From Clostridiaceae bacterium (GTDB lineage: Bacteria > Bacillota > Clostridia > DSM-8532), in assembly GCA_012719545.1 (NCBI GenBank), contig JAAYAD010000062.1, forward strand, positions 1-49,366: a stretch of DNA of 49,366 nt. The letters run 5' to 3'. Shown piece after piece: positions 19,088 to 27,564 of the stretch (the first letter of the stretch is position 1; each line of letters begins with the position of its first letter). The notes under the pieces were generated by a model, which was not told the origin of the DNA, made no database searches, and was given only the letters and a program-made list of their open reading frames with translations. A program made the position numbers and the translations under genes.

Positions 19088-19774
19088 TCACTTTTTTTCC
19101 CCATATGGCAATACCGGCCATGTTCCGTTTTTAGTCACTCTATAATATTTATCATTCTCTGTATCGACCATAAGAACAGGTATGATGCCGCTTTTCCTCA
19201 CACTTCCATCAATATAATAGTGGGATTCGCTATCGTAATATATATCATGGAATTCCGGATTTCCTGAAATCTCAGCAGTTCCTACATGACCTGCCACAAC
19301 CTTCATATGCAAGTTTTCTATTTTCCCTGTTTTTGCGGGATACTGCAATAAAAACGTTTTATCATCAGTTTTCTGCTCCCACATTTCACCTGCTTCTTCA
19401 TTTATCCCGGCATGAACGAAAATTGTATTTCCTTCCACATGGTATTTAGGCAAGGTTTCAAACCAACGGTAATACTTTTCGTCATTTTCATTGAGATCAT
19501 GAATATTATAAATCAAATGATCAATGGTTGAGATGCCCTCCAATATCCAATTTTCATGATTGCCCATTAGGGCAATTACTTTGTCCTTCCCGTATTTGTT
19601 CTGAAGGTTTATTATCATGTCCAAAACACCGCGATCACTGGCTCCGCCATGCACATAATCACCAAGGAGTATCAATTTGGCATCCTCTTTTTCAAGATGC
19701 TCCAAAACCATTGACAAAGCTTCTTCAAATTCCGGGAGGCATCCGTGTATATCGGACATGCAGTAAATTCTCAT
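19088..19774 (-). CDS. Calcineurin-like metallophosphatase
   Basis: A 228-residue cytoplasmic protein with the full set of dimetal phosphoesterase motifs: SDIHG at 8-12, GDYVHGG at 38-44, GNHE at 71-74, the later HAGI and GHVG. It resembles bacterial PP1-type serine/threonine or dinucleoside polyphosphate phosphatases; the motifs do not separate these. Its ATG overlaps the TGA of a degenerate small open frame (ATGA), which points to former translational coupling with an upstream gene. Confidence 0.9.
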   Translation of the reverse strand: MRIYCMSDIHGCLPEFEEALSMVLEHLEKEDAKLILLGDYVHGGASDRGVLDMIINLQNKYGKDKVIALMGNHENWILEGISTIDHLIYNIHDLNENDEKYYRWFETLPKYHVEGNTIFVHAGINEEAGEMWEQKTDDKTFLLQYPAKTGKIENLHMKVVAGHVGTAEISGNPEFHDIYYDSESHYYIDGSVRKSGIIPVLMVDTENDKYYRVTKNGTWPVLPYGEKK

Positions 19775-19923
19775 ACCTTCCTCCTAAAATTATTATTTTT
19801 CTTTTTCACAACCTCGCCTTTTCCCTCATAACTATTATCCTTGCCGTACATGACTTCAATATACCTGTCATAATTCTTTGCGGCATCTTTTTAATCATTT
19901 GGAGGCTGCCTTTACATAGACAT
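19771..19923 (-). pseudogene. Degenerate small gene upstream of the metallophosphatase
   Basis: After a strong AGGAGG ribosome binding site and ATG 19923, the frame meets stops at codons 4 and 11. It then stays open for 39 codons (with KNYDRYIEVMYGK and a lysine-rich tail) and ends in an ATGA overlap with the phosphatase start. The coupling and good start signals suggest a former small gene broken by nonsense changes. A chance open frame is the alternative. Confidence 0.35.
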
Positions 19924-19931
19924 ATCCTCCT

Positions 19932-20378
19932 TTAGTTTTGGGTTTCCGCATAGCTCTTTTCATTATTGTTTCTGATTTTTAATGAAGCTATAAAAATAAA
20001 TAGTAAAACAGCATAGATAAAGGACGGTATTTTAAATGCATAAAAGACATTCCAATTGTCGCTTAAGTATCCAATTGGCACTGCCGCAAAAGCAAACATT
20101 AAAGATGAAGATATCTCATCCCCCCAATATTTTTGCAGCCAAGGGTTAATAAGACCTATTACAAAGAACAGTAATACGGGTAAAATTATTCCGGCAAGGC
20201 TTTTTATAAATCCCATCAGGGCAACACAAACCAGATTTCCAAATAAATAAATTGCGATAACATCTTTCTTCTTAAAATTGACTTTGCCACTTAACAAGCC
20301 GCAGACAGCACTTATTGAGTTCATAAGAAAGCATGTCAACTTCAAAATACCACATAAAGGAAATATTCTATTCTTCAA
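19932..20378 (-). pseudogene. Truncated MFS-like transporter fragment
   Basis: 148 residues with three or four hydrophobic segments resembling the C-terminal half of a major facilitator transporter (FVIGLINPWLQKYWGDEISSS, then AFAAVPIGYLSD and a final helix followed by KIRNNNEKS). Complete MFS proteins have about 400 residues and 12 helices. No N-terminal half exists upstream, and the TTG start has no clear ribosome binding site. The join EISSS-LMFAF may mark an internal deletion. It is probably non-functional. Confidence 0.6.
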
Positions 20379-20523
20379 CAGAGTTTTTTAAGCACCAAAA
20401 ATATTAGATGTTTTAAAGCCTAATTAAAGCTCTTGTAATTATTGTTGTATACATATATTATTAAAAGAGACTTAAAAATATGGCACAATTTAGCACTTTT
20501 CTATACATAGTATTGAGGTATTT

Positions 20524-21375
20524 ATGGACGTTTTTGAATTTATAATTTATTTCTGTTCAGCTGTTTATTCAATTATTGCCCTTTGTTTTTGGTATGTAAG
20601 AATAACCAGTATCTGGCCTTCCGAAAACAGCAATTCAATAAAATATACCCTGGCTTTCCTGCCGGTTATATCTTTTGCCATTATTCTATATACCCTGAAA
20701 GTATTGGCTTCCTTTGATGTTGTGGGAGATATAATTTACATATTGTTTTATATTTTGCTGGGCTTTGCCTGGTTGTTTATAGGCATAACTCTGGTCTTTT
20801 ATTTCTTTGACCTTTCCTGGATAGATGATGTATTGCAAAACAGGAACAAAGCAGCCCTTTTGGCTGTTTCAGGAGCTTATTTAGGAATAGTAATCATTTA
20901 CGCTGGTGCCAATGTGGGTGATGGCCCGGGCTGGTGGTGCGTATTATTTGCCGGCGGGCTTGGAATAGTTGCATGGTTCATTGTAAGCTTGGTCTTGAAC
21001 AAATATACACAGATTTTTGAGAGAATAACGGTAGAACGTGATATATATTGCGGAATTCGTGTTGGTTCATACTTTCTTGCCTCTGGAATCATTTTAGCAA
21101 GAGCATCGGCAGGAGACTGGACATCATTTTCCATGACGATAGTGGAATTTTTGGTTGGTTGGCCGGTTCTGCTGCTAACGCTTCTGGCTGTTCTTGCTGA
21201 ACGCTATTACATAAACGCTAAAAAACATGAGAGGGTTGAAAATAATTATTTGATAAGTTCCTTATGCCTTGGAATCATATACATTATTTTCGCAGTTATA
21301 AGCGTTATAATGTATCCCCTCGTTGAAAACCCCATTTATGGCATCATTTCAGGACTATCAGGAGTTGTATTATGA
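20524..21375 (+). CDS. YjfL/DUF350-like multi-pass membrane protein
   Basis: 283 residues with about eight membrane helices. The central region shows the two-repeat pattern of the YjfL/DUF350 family: NRNKAALLAVSGAYLGIVI at about 106-124 and ERDIYCGIRVGSYFLASGII at 171-190, each followed by A/G-rich small-residue stretches. Extra helices lie at both ends, making it longer than E. coli YjfL. GAGG precedes ATG 20524. Its stop overlaps the start of the ATP-grasp ligase gene (ATGA). In E. coli yjfL also lies close to the ligase gene yjfC, which supports a shared, still unknown function. Confidence 0.75.
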   Translation: MDVFEFIIYFCSAVYSIIALCFWYVRITSIWPSENSNSIKYTLAFLPVISFAIILYTLKVLASFDVVGDIIYILFYILLGFAWLFIGITLVFYFFDLSWIDDVLQNRNKAALLAVSGAYLGIVIIYAGANVGDGPGWWCVLFAGGLGIVAWFIVSLVLNKYTQIFERITVERDIYCGIRVGSYFLASGIILARASAGDWTSFSMTIVEFLVGWPVLLLTLLAVLAERYYINAKKHERVENNYLISSLCLGIIYIIFAVISVIMYPLVENPIYGIISGLSGVVL

Positions 21376-22598
21376 AAAAAGCTGTAGATTTGATGCTGAT
21401 ACCAGAGGAAAAATATTCTGAATACCGTTATGATGCCATATTTAAAGCATACAAATGGGATCCCCAGGTAGGCGATCACAACACAGTAGCAAGGCATGTG
21501 GTTGTGTTGGATGAGTCAACGGTAAAACAACTCGAAACATATGCCGAAAAGTTATCGGAAGAAACAATGCTCATGGAAGAAGCATTGATACATAAGCCAC
21601 ATCTTTTGAAAAAGTTGGGACTTCCTAAGGAAATAATTAAAGCCGTCCCTCGGTTGTCCTCATATAACAGGAACCAGAACATAAGGCTAATGCGTTTTGA
21701 TTTCCATCCAACAGAAACTGGTTGGGCAGTATCAGAAGTAAACAGTGACGTTCCCGGAGGTCTAGCTGAAGCTTCGGTTCTGCCCCAGATAGCATGCAGG
21801 TTTTTTGAAGGCTGTGAGCCTCAATATCATGTTGGGCAAAGGATTTTGGAAGCATTTTCGGATAAAGTAAAAGAAAATGGAACCATAGCATTTGTCCATG
21901 CCACCTCCTACTCCGATGACCGTCAGGTAATGGAGTTTTTAAGCGACTACTTTCTGGCTCACGGATATAAAACCGTTTTTGCGGCTCCAGACCATTTAGT
22001 TTGGAAAGATAAAAAGGCATTCTGCATTATTGAGGGCAATGAAGGCCCCATAGACGGAATTATCCGCTTCTTTCCATTGGAATGGCTCATTAACCTGCCA
22101 CGAAAGTCGGACTGGAAGGGTTATTATGATTGTGTGACGGCTTCCTGCAACCATCCTGTTGCAATCTTAACCCAGTCCAAAAGATTGCCTCTTATCTGGG
22201 ATGAACTGGAGCTGAACATTTCGGCATGGAAAAATCTTTTGCCGGAGACAAAAGACCCAAAGGCAGTCAAAAAGGATGATGGCTGGATATATAAGCCCGC
22301 TTTGGGCAGGGTCGGAGAAGGAATTTCAATCCTGGAAGCTATCAGCGAAAAAGAAAGTAAGCAAATAAGAAAAGCTGTGCGAAAAGCCCCAGGAAGCTGG
22401 GTGGCTCAGAGAAGATTTTCAAGTCAGCCAATAAAAGATAAAAACGGAGAAGAATATCATTTATGTGTTGGTGTATTTACCGTAAACGGCAAGTGTGCGG
22501 GATTTTATGGGCGTATAAGCCCGTATCCGAGAATTGATCACAGAGCAAAGGATATACCAGTACTGGTGTGGAAAGGAAGTAGGCAAAATGAGTCGTAA
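21372..22598 (+). CDS. Glutathionylspermidine synthase-like ATP-grasp ligase (YjfC/YgiC family)
   Basis: 408 residues matching the glutathionylspermidine synthase C-terminal ligase fold. A pre-ATP-grasp region has RLMRFDFHPTETGWAVSEVN and SDVPGGLAEAS at about 112-145. The ATP-grasp part has GWIYKPALGRVGEGI at about 302-316 and WVAQRRFSSQPI. Such enzymes form an amide bond using ATP. The amidase domain of the classical bifunctional enzyme is absent, so the substrate need not be glutathione or spermidine. The ATGA overlap with the membrane protein and the overlap with the next gene make a tight three-gene operon. Confidence 0.85.
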   Translation: MKKAVDLMLIPEEKYSEYRYDAIFKAYKWDPQVGDHNTVARHVVVLDESTVKQLETYAEKLSEETMLMEEALIHKPHLLKKLGLPKEIIKAVPRLSSYNRNQNIRLMRFDFHPTETGWAVSEVNSDVPGGLAEASVLPQIACRFFEGCEPQYHVGQRILEAFSDKVKENGTIAFVHATSYSDDRQVMEFLSDYFLAHGYKTVFAAPDHLVWKDKKAFCIIEGNEGPIDGIIRFFPLEWLINLPRKSDWKGYYDCVTASCNHPVAILTQSKRLPLIWDELELNISAWKNLLPETKDPKAVKKDDGWIYKPALGRVGEGISILEAISEKESKQIRKAVRKAPGSWVAQRRFSSQPIKDKNGEEYHLCVGVFTVNGKCAGFYGRISPYPRIDHRAKDIPVLVWKGSRQNES

Positions 22599-23346
22599 CC
22601 TGGAAACATATAAAATATGGGCGCCAGATAATGCATTATGGACACAGTGGGCTAAGCCTGTCTTATTTTTCTGGGAGCCCGGCCTTGTTAATTATTTTAA
22701 GCTTGAAATACCGGAGATTAAATGGATCCAAAGTGTTGACACCCACACAATGATAATCGTCGACTTACCCGGATCAAGCGGTGTCAGCGAAGCTCTGGCA
22801 TTGGCACGCCTCGGCTATCGACCCGTTCCTCTCTATAATGGGGTAAATTCCCAGACAGAATCTACAATTGTGAAGGTTGCTGATATTGCCAGAGCTCTTT
22901 ATAAAGGCGCTGACGAGCTTAGCACATATTATATCCGTTCTGATGCTCCACCTGTATTCATGCTGGATTCCAACAGAATGTCGGGCAGAGGAAAAGAGCC
23001 AGGTAAATTTGATAACCGTTGGTGTGTTTTCCCTCAGGATATGCCTTCGTCAGCCTTTCTTATAAGAACCGGAATTAATAAGGTTATAGTTCGGGCAGAT
23101 TCAATACAGAATGACTTATCCCATATTCTGTGCCGCTATCAGGAAGCAGGAATTGAAATTTACCTCAGCAAAGATGAAGAAATTAAGAAAATACCAGTAG
23201 TAAAGCCATCTATGTTTAAGAGTTTATCTTATCGGTTTAAGACTATTTTGGGCCTTACCAGAAATGCTGCAGGTGGCTTTGGCGGACATATACCTGAGCC
23301 TACTCAGAGCAGCTCTTCGGGAGTAAGGTATCATGGTTACGGCTGA
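22588..23346 (+). CDS. Unknown protein with Gly/Ser-rich C-terminal tail, partner of the ATP-grasp ligase
   Basis: 252 residues from ATG 22588, chosen because AGGAAGTAGG lies directly upstream; a start at 22534 lies deep within the ligase gene. The body looks like a small alpha/beta protein (TMIIVDLPGSSGVSEALALA, KVIVRADSIQNDL) without a known motif or membrane helix. The last 30 or so residues are low-complexity: AAGGFGGHIPEPTQ, then SSSS and GVRYHGYG. The gene overlaps the ligase gene by 11 bases, so translation is likely coupled. The exposed Gly-rich tail next to an amide-forming ligase could be a modification site, which is speculation. Confidence 0.7.
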   Translation: MSRNLETYKIWAPDNALWTQWAKPVLFFWEPGLVNYFKLEIPEIKWIQSVDTHTMIIVDLPGSSGVSEALALARLGYRPVPLYNGVNSQTESTIVKVADIARALYKGADELSTYYIRSDAPPVFMLDSNRMSGRGKEPGKFDNRWCVFPQDMPSSAFLIRTGINKVIVRADSIQNDLSHILCRYQEAGIEIYLSKDEEIKKIPVVKPSMFKSLSYRFKTILGLTRNAAGGFGGHIPEPTQSSSSGVRYHGYG

Positions 23347-23501
23347 TTTTACATAAGATAAATCCCCTTTTTAAACACTTGCACTTTGAATGGCACTTTA
23401 AACCTTGTACTTAAATCTTACTCTGATTGAAACCAAATTTAATTTTTACTATAATTATTTAATGTTGATTCTATATTCTTGGAATGCTCTGGAGGTTTAA
23501 A

Positions 23502-23693
23502 ATGGCTTGCAGTAATACTATCACTTGCACATGTACATATACTTCGTGTTCACGTCGCGGAAAATGCTGTGAATGTGTTTCATATCACCGCAGAAGCGGA
23601 GAAGTTCCGGGATGCTTCTTCTCCAAAGCCGGTGAAAAGACTTATGACAGGTCAATTGAAAATCTCTACAGGGATTATAAAAATAATTACTGA
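23502..23693 (+). CDS. Small Cys-rich protein, DUF6485-like
   Basis: A 63-residue protein from ATG 23502, behind GGAGG. It has eight cysteines, mostly in the first half (CTCTYTSCSRRGKCCECVSYH), then GEVPGCFF and EKTYDRSIENLY. This spacing matches the small DUF6485 family of anaerobes, which presumably binds zinc or an iron-sulfur cluster; the role is unknown. It lies about 155 bases after the ATP-grasp operon and ends at a strong shared terminator. A start at 23484 in the same frame lacks a ribosome binding site. Confidence 0.8.
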   Translation: MACSNTITCTCTYTSCSRRGKCCECVSYHRRSGEVPGCFFSKAGEKTYDRSIENLYRDYKNNY

Positions 23694-23714
23694 TTTCTGC
23701 CGCTGACGATAACA

Positions 23715-23749
23715 AAAAAAGAGTGTCTTAAGGTGAGACACTCTTTTTT
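23715..23749. terminator. Strong bidirectional terminator
   Basis: AAAAAAGAGTGTCT (23715-23728) pairs over 14 bp with AGACACTCTTTTTT (23736-23749). It sits between the convergent DUF6485-like gene and the NTPase gene, with a U-run on each strand. Confidence 0.9.
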
Positions 23750-23764
23750 ATGTACCTCATCGGT

Positions 23765-26700
23765 CTACTTTTTGATTCTTATCTTTCCGCTTTTCTTATA
23801 TCCAATGCAATCTTTATAGCGGCAGCTGTTGCATATCCTTTTAAAATCAATATCATAATAGCCTTCTGAAAATATGAAAGCCCTGGGGGTTGCGCCATTG
23901 GCACATCTTAAAAAGGTATTATTTTTCCTGTCAATTTTAATATATTGATTTTCCCAGGTGTAATTCTTAATAACCTTATCAAAATCTGCATTACTGCGCA
24001 TGTAAAATAGTTCCCGCAGCAGATTCAGGCTATCTTCGTTCTTTTCCCTGGAATTTGCATAAATTGCATTGTACAGCCCCGCAATCTGCAACAAAATATC
24101 TTTTTCCGGTGAATATCTTATATTTATAATATCACGGTTCTCATCATATATTTCAGCGGCTCTTACCAAATAATTGACAGCCTTTTCATAATCCTGACTG
24201 CCAAAAGCACTGCAGGCAGACAATCCCATATTCACAATATATTTCAGAAACAGAGTATTCACTTCTGATTCCTTGATAATGCTGCTGCTTTTATCTGTCT
24301 TGTCCAATTCTGTTTGCAATAAATTAAATTCATGTATAGCTTCGTCGTAAAGACCGAGCTTCAAGTATGACGAACCTGCAAGATAAGAAATATTAATATT
24401 GGTATCCGGCATCAAAGGAAAATCTCGCCGTGCAAGATTAGTTCTGACCTCATTGATTTTGTTCATCAAATCAAGGAATCCAAGATAATCATCATGTTCT
24501 AAATATTTGGACCCATTAATTTTTACCATAACAACTAACAGTGCTGATTCCTGTTCACATATATTGTAATAATCATAGCTGTTGCCATCATAATTTTCCA
24601 GACGTTCTTCAAGTTCGGATATTTTCTTGAATACCATTTCATCCATTTTCCGGGGATCTGTTTGCTTTAAAAGTTCCTCCTGAAATGCAGGACTTAATAT
24701 GCCAAAATATTTCTCATCCTGAACTTCACTTTCCAGCTCTGCATATTTTTTTAAATACTCATTTGCCTTTTCTTTTTCGCCAGATGATGAATGTATTCCG
24801 TACAGTATTTGATAAAGTTTTATTAAACAACCAGGATTAAATGTTTTTATTTCTTCAGCATTAGCTTCAACTATCTGCAAAAATTTTTCTGCCAGTTCGT
24901 ATACACCTGTCACGTAATAGAATGAAGCAAATTCAGTCAATGCATTATAATAAATTATTATAGTGTTCTCCACCATTTTCTGAATGAATTGATCTGGTTC
25001 TTTTTCATGCTCGTAATAATTAAATATATTTATGCATATATCCAACACTTCTTCCAAGATCTCAGGAACATTGACATAAATAAAAAGATCCTTCCACCTG
25101 TACACCAGCTTGTATTGCAGAACCATGTGGATGTAAGATTTAATAATACCTTCTTTTATAGGATCGCCACATGAATACCTGGAAACGTCGAAATCAAGCT
25201 TATCCGCATTTTCCAGCATTTTGTACCCACGCTCTGTATCATCCTTAGAATACAATTTAATGTACCTTTCAGCTAAATTGAATATCCTCACAAAAAGGTC
25301 AAAATCAACATATTGGGAAATATCCTCGCTATAAAAATAATTAAGATGCAGCAAAAGATACCCCTGGCCTTCTCCAGTTATTTCCTTATTGTTTAATACA
25401 AACTCAGTATATATATCGGAAACCAGATCTGCAATTGCCTGATTAAATCTATTATCAATTTCGGCATCCTTACGGGTTAATATCTGCAAAATGGATTCCT
25501 TATACAACTGGTTGGCAATGCTGATTCTGTTCTTTTTATTTGTACGCTCGTATCTTAATATTCCTTTAAGATCGTTGAGGATGCCCAGGAGTGCAAAACT
25601 TATTTTTTCATCTCCAAGTAAAAAGGACAATTCCTTCACTGTTAAAGGCTCAGGCGAAATTGCTATCATGTACAGAATGTCATACAAATAGCTTCTGTGC
25701 TTCATAAGATAATTGTCTTCAATCATTTCCAGATATACATTCATAATATTGCCGCCATTAAGGACAGAAGCACGTTTTTCAGCATCGGTTCTCAAAAGTA
25801 TTTTTGTCAATATGTTAACATATGCGAAACGGTATTCTGATTTGTTCAATATTTCTATAGTATCGCTTTCAGAGATACCAGCCGCCTTAATATATTCAGT
25901 AAGAACCTGGCGATAATTCATATCATCCCTGTATAAAACAAGCTTATTATTTTCAGGTATTTTAAGTTCATTGAGCCAGACGTTGAGATAATCGCTGATA
26001 TTCTCAGAATCTCTGCATGTTATCAAGATGTAGAAATGTTCCGGAAGCATATCTGAATCTGGTATGCAGCTGAAAATATTGTTATTGTTGTCAAGCAGCA
26101 CTTCATCTATTCCATCAAGAACCAGAACTATTTTTTCTATCCCTTTTTCCTTTTTATAAAGCTCAAGATAATAGGCGCAAAAATTGGCTATTTCCTCTTT
26201 CAGATCTTTTGCGTCCATTCTTATATGCCGATTTGAACTATCATCAAAAACAACTGCATGATTTTTGTCCGTGGTCATTACCTGGTCTATTTTGCTCACT
26301 ATGGATTCCTTTGTTGAACGGTAGGTATCATTCAGATAGATTGGCTTAACAAGAACATCATTTTCTAAAATTTTACCTTTTGAGATATTTCTTACCCATG
26401 ATGTCTTTCCCATGCCCCGCTCCATCATGAGCAGAAAAATTTTATCCTTTGTCTGCTTAATTCCTTCCTTGAACCAGTCATCCAGCATCTTCATTTCATG
26501 CAGATTTTCATCATAGTTGGAAATATAGTCCTCATAGTTTACCAAAAACACACCATCTTCAGCACTTGCCTGACTGCTGACTGATTTTTCTCTTTTTAAT
26601 ACATTGGAACAATAATTGTAGATATCTTCAATATCCTTTTGAAGCTTCGTATTTTTGAAATGCAGTTTTCTTCCTATCGGATAGCAAAGAACGTCATATT

Positions 26701-27508
26701 TCTGCTGAAGATAAACCAAAGCATCGTAAATATAGAATTGATTCTCCCATAGTATAAGAAAAGGATACAGCGGAAGCCTGGCACCTTTATCATTTTCAAA
26801 ATAAATATAGCTGTTGTCATCACAGCAAACTGAAGTAGCGTCCTTGCCTTTGAACACAATTTGGTTGCTGCTTTCCAAATAGAATTTCATGTTAGTGTAT
26901 ACAGCTTCCCACTTGTTGAAGTGTTTTGTAATGAGTGTCAGTAAGCCTTTAAATTCACTTCTGAACTGTTCATCACTGTCAAATGCAAGAGCGCCATGTC
27001 CTATGGTCTGATTTCTCCAGTGTACAACATCAAATTTTTCTGTTCCAAATTTATATGTGGTGGTAAATAGTTCTTTTAAATCATTAATAAACCTGTATTC
27101 AAAAATATGTTCTTTACGATTGCACATTTTGATAAGGGCTGTTCGCCAGTCACCTAATCCAGGCTGTTTCAGAAGATCGCTCAAGAACAATAAATCTTCA
27201 ATATTTCTGTCCTCTTTAGCATAAATTCTTGCCATCTCTATTACAACCGGAAGCTTGACTATAACCTCCAGCAGATCCTTTATCTGCATCATTGCGCCAT
27301 ATGTTTTGTTTTCTTCCATCAGTCGATAAGTGCGGTAATATTCATGTGCAATTAAAGAAGGAGCCTCTTCAAATATCCTTCTGTTCCACAATTTTTCATC
27401 TTCGCAGATCAGCCTGTGCCATGGCTTGTTCTGTTCAACACGAAAGCCGCAGTAATTACAAAAATTCGAATTATCAGCTATAGTCTCATTGCAATTTTTA
27501 CATATCAT
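23765..27508 (-). CDS. Zinc-ribbon/STAND-type NTPase with helical repeats, candidate defence protein
   Basis: 1247 residues. (1) N-terminal zinc ribbon, C3-x2-C6 and C17-x2-C20. (2) A helical domain to about residue 200 with WRNQTIGHG (R165-x5-H171), which fits the Rx4-6H pattern of HEPN RNases. (3) A beta-rich segment at 215-290. (4) A STAND/NACHT-like NTPase at about 335-600: P-loop RGMGKTSW (364-371), Walker B IVLVLDGIDEV (460-470), sensor YILITCRDS. (5) About 600 residues of TPR-like helical repeats. (6) A C-terminal cysteine cluster, CNSCRYKDC. The P-loop lacks the usual first glycine. Effector + NTPase + repeat sensor is the plan of anti-phage STAND (Avs-like) proteins. A run of eight G lies just upstream of ATG 27508. 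It follows the DUF3800-like gene by 56 bases. Confidence 0.8.
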   Translation of the reverse strand: MICKNCNETIADNSNFCNYCGFRVEQNKPWHRLICEDEKLWNRRIFEEAPSLIAHEYYRTYRLMEENKTYGAMMQIKDLLEVIVKLPVVIEMARIYAKEDRNIEDLLFLSDLLKQPGLGDWRTALIKMCNRKEHIFEYRFINDLKELFTTTYKFGTEKFDVVHWRNQTIGHGALAFDSDEQFRSEFKGLLTLITKHFNKWEAVYTNMKFYLESSNQIVFKGKDATSVCCDDNSYIYFENDKGARLPLYPFLILWENQFYIYDALVYLQQKYDVLCYPIGRKLHFKNTKLQKDIEDIYNYCSNVLKREKSVSSQASAEDGVFLVNYEDYISNYDENLHEMKMLDDWFKEGIKQTKDKIFLLMMERGMGKTSWVRNISKGKILENDVLVKPIYLNDTYRSTKESIVSKIDQVMTTDKNHAVVFDDSSNRHIRMDAKDLKEEIANFCAYYLELYKKEKGIEKIVLVLDGIDEVLLDNNNNIFSCIPDSDMLPEHFYILITCRDSENISDYLNVWLNELKIPENNKLVLYRDDMNYRQVLTEYIKAAGISESDTIEILNKSEYRFAYVNILTKILLRTDAEKRASVLNGGNIMNVYLEMIEDNYLMKHRSYLYDILYMIAISPEPLTVKELSFLLGDEKISFALLGILNDLKGILRYERTNKKNRISIANQLYKESILQILTRKDAEIDNRFNQAIADLVSDIYTEFVLNNKEITGEGQGYLLLHLNYFYSEDISQYVDFDLFVRIFNLAERYIKLYSKDDTERGYKMLENADKLDFDVSRYSCGDPIKEGIIKSYIHMVLQYKLVYRWKDLFIYVNVPEILEEVLDICINIFNYYEHEKEPDQFIQKMVENTIIIYYNALTEFASFYYVTGVYELAEKFLQIVEANAEEIKTFNPGCLIKLYQILYGIHSSSGEKEKANEYLKKYAELESEVQDEKYFGILSPAFQEELLKQTDPRKMDEMVFKKISELEERLENYDGNSYDYYNICEQESALLVVMVKINGSKYLEHDDYLGFLDLMNKINEVRTNLARRDFPLMPDTNINISYLAGSSYLKLGLYDEAIHEFNLLQTELDKTDKSSSIIKESEVNTLFLKYIVNMGLSACSAFGSQDYEKAVNYLVRAAEIYDENRDIINIRYSPEKDILLQIAGLYNAIYANSREKNEDSLNLLRELFYMRSNADFDKVIKNYTWENQYIKIDRKNNTFLRCANGATPRAFIFSEGYYDIDFKRICNSCRYKDCIGYKKSGKIRIKK

Positions 27509-27514
27509 GCCAGT

Positions 27515-27522
27515 CCCCCCCC
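27515..27522 (-). promoter_or_regulatory. G8 tract at the ribosome binding site of the STAND gene
   Basis: Eight consecutive G on the minus strand end 6 bases before ATG 27508, where a Shine-Dalgarno sequence would lie. It probably serves as the ribosome binding site. Homopolymer runs of this length can slip, changing RBS spacing. Confidence 0.55.
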
Positions 27523-27564
27523 GTCCGACCCGTTACAAAATAACAAAAACCATGTCACAGAGTC

